Shown: positions 5,551-5,771 of the stretch, one piece after another
How the letters are laid out: each line of letters opens with the position of its first letter
How positions within the stretch are numbered: position 1 is the first letter of the stretch
NCBI GenBank assembly: GCA_036558265.1
Contig: DATBFY010000783.1
Span: 1 to 5,771, forward strand
Source of the DNA: RYN-433 sp036558265
GTDB lineage: Bacteria; Planctomycetota; Phycisphaerae; Tepidisphaerales; Tepidisphaeraceae
DNA length: 5,771 bases
Direction of reading: 5' to 3'
Position numbers and translations under genes: made by a program
The notes under the pieces: model-generated
Told to the model about the DNA's origin: nothing
Databases searched by the model: none
What the model saw: the letters and a program-made list of their open reading frames with translations, nothing else

Positions 5551-5771
5551 CCAACGGACCGGTCAACAGTGATAGCGGAACGTGGGCCATTTGCCGACGA
5601 CCGCCCGGTTGCGCGCGTGCGAGCCGGAGTCGGACTCAGCGTTGCCAGTCTGAATTCGGAGAATGGGGTTACGTCTGTGGAGCGATGATCGTTCAGCGTG
5701 GCCCGTGGAGGATCGGACCGCCGCCGGCGTTGGCACCGGGCAACATATCCTGGAGCCGGCCGCGTGCGGCG
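5551..5771. other. Right edge: no confident gene
   Basis: No start codon with a ribosome binding site and no recognisable domain was found here. Two fragments touch the edge. On the minus strand an open frame of 25 codons enters from the right and stops with TGA at 5695-5693; its codons mostly end in G or C and it would read LQDMLPGANAGGGPI near its end. On the plus strand a frame opens at ATG 5685 and runs off the edge (MIVQRGPWRIG) without a well-spaced RBS. The first would be a convergent neighbour and is slightly preferred, but neither can be called. The open frame at 5482-5688 crosses the terminator hairpin and is not treated as a gene. Confidence 0.4.

Noticed and set aside
1..5771. CRISPR array, tRNA or rRNA gene, insertion sequence or phage element.
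   Set aside because: No regularly spaced direct repeats, cloverleaf-like segments, transposase motifs or terminal inverted repeats with target duplications were seen on either strand.

Overview
The window is GC-rich DNA, judged by eye, from a Gram-negative bacterium. The best lineage guess is the PVC group, most likely Planctomycetota. Three things suggest this: a beta-barrel porin of the BBP2/OmpL-like type common there, an FHA-GAF-SpoIIE signalling phosphatase, and type III export-gate genes in a divergent block. No rRNA or other taxonomic marker is present, so the lineage is inferred from gene content only.

Left part, minus strand (1-1800): three tightly packed genes in the order R-S-T, transcribed leftwards and running off the window. 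They encode the inner-membrane export gate of a type III secretion apparatus (SctR/FliP, SctS/FliQ, SctT/FliR; the last is C-terminally incomplete). The R and T proteins carry residues that, from memory of family alignments, fit the non-flagellar (injectisome) branch better than the flagellar one. The S protein is ambiguous. The genes that normally follow (SctU/FlhB, SctV/FlhA) would lie beyond position 1.

Middle (1801-2085): a divergent intergenic region. It holds a plausible sigma70-like promoter for the rightward gene, overlapped by a perfect 10-bp inverted repeat. A third, near-identical half-site lies about 105 bp upstream. This looks like an operator.

Right part, plus strand: first, a 589-residue protein with an FHA domain, a GAF-like region, a short coiled coil and a SpoIIE/PP2C phosphatase domain with its metal-binding residues intact (2086-3855). 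Second, after 132 bp with an AT-rich stretch and a strong ribosome binding site, a 491-residue secreted outer-membrane beta-barrel (3988-5463), closed by a long perfect hairpin and T-rich tail (5498-5550). The last ~220 bases hold no confident gene.

How they may work together: a SpoIIE phosphatase next to a type III export gate recalls partner-switching control of type III secretion (BtrU/BtrV/BtrW in Bordetella). The porin is probably an independent transcription unit. The functional link is inference from adjacency, not shown by the sequence.
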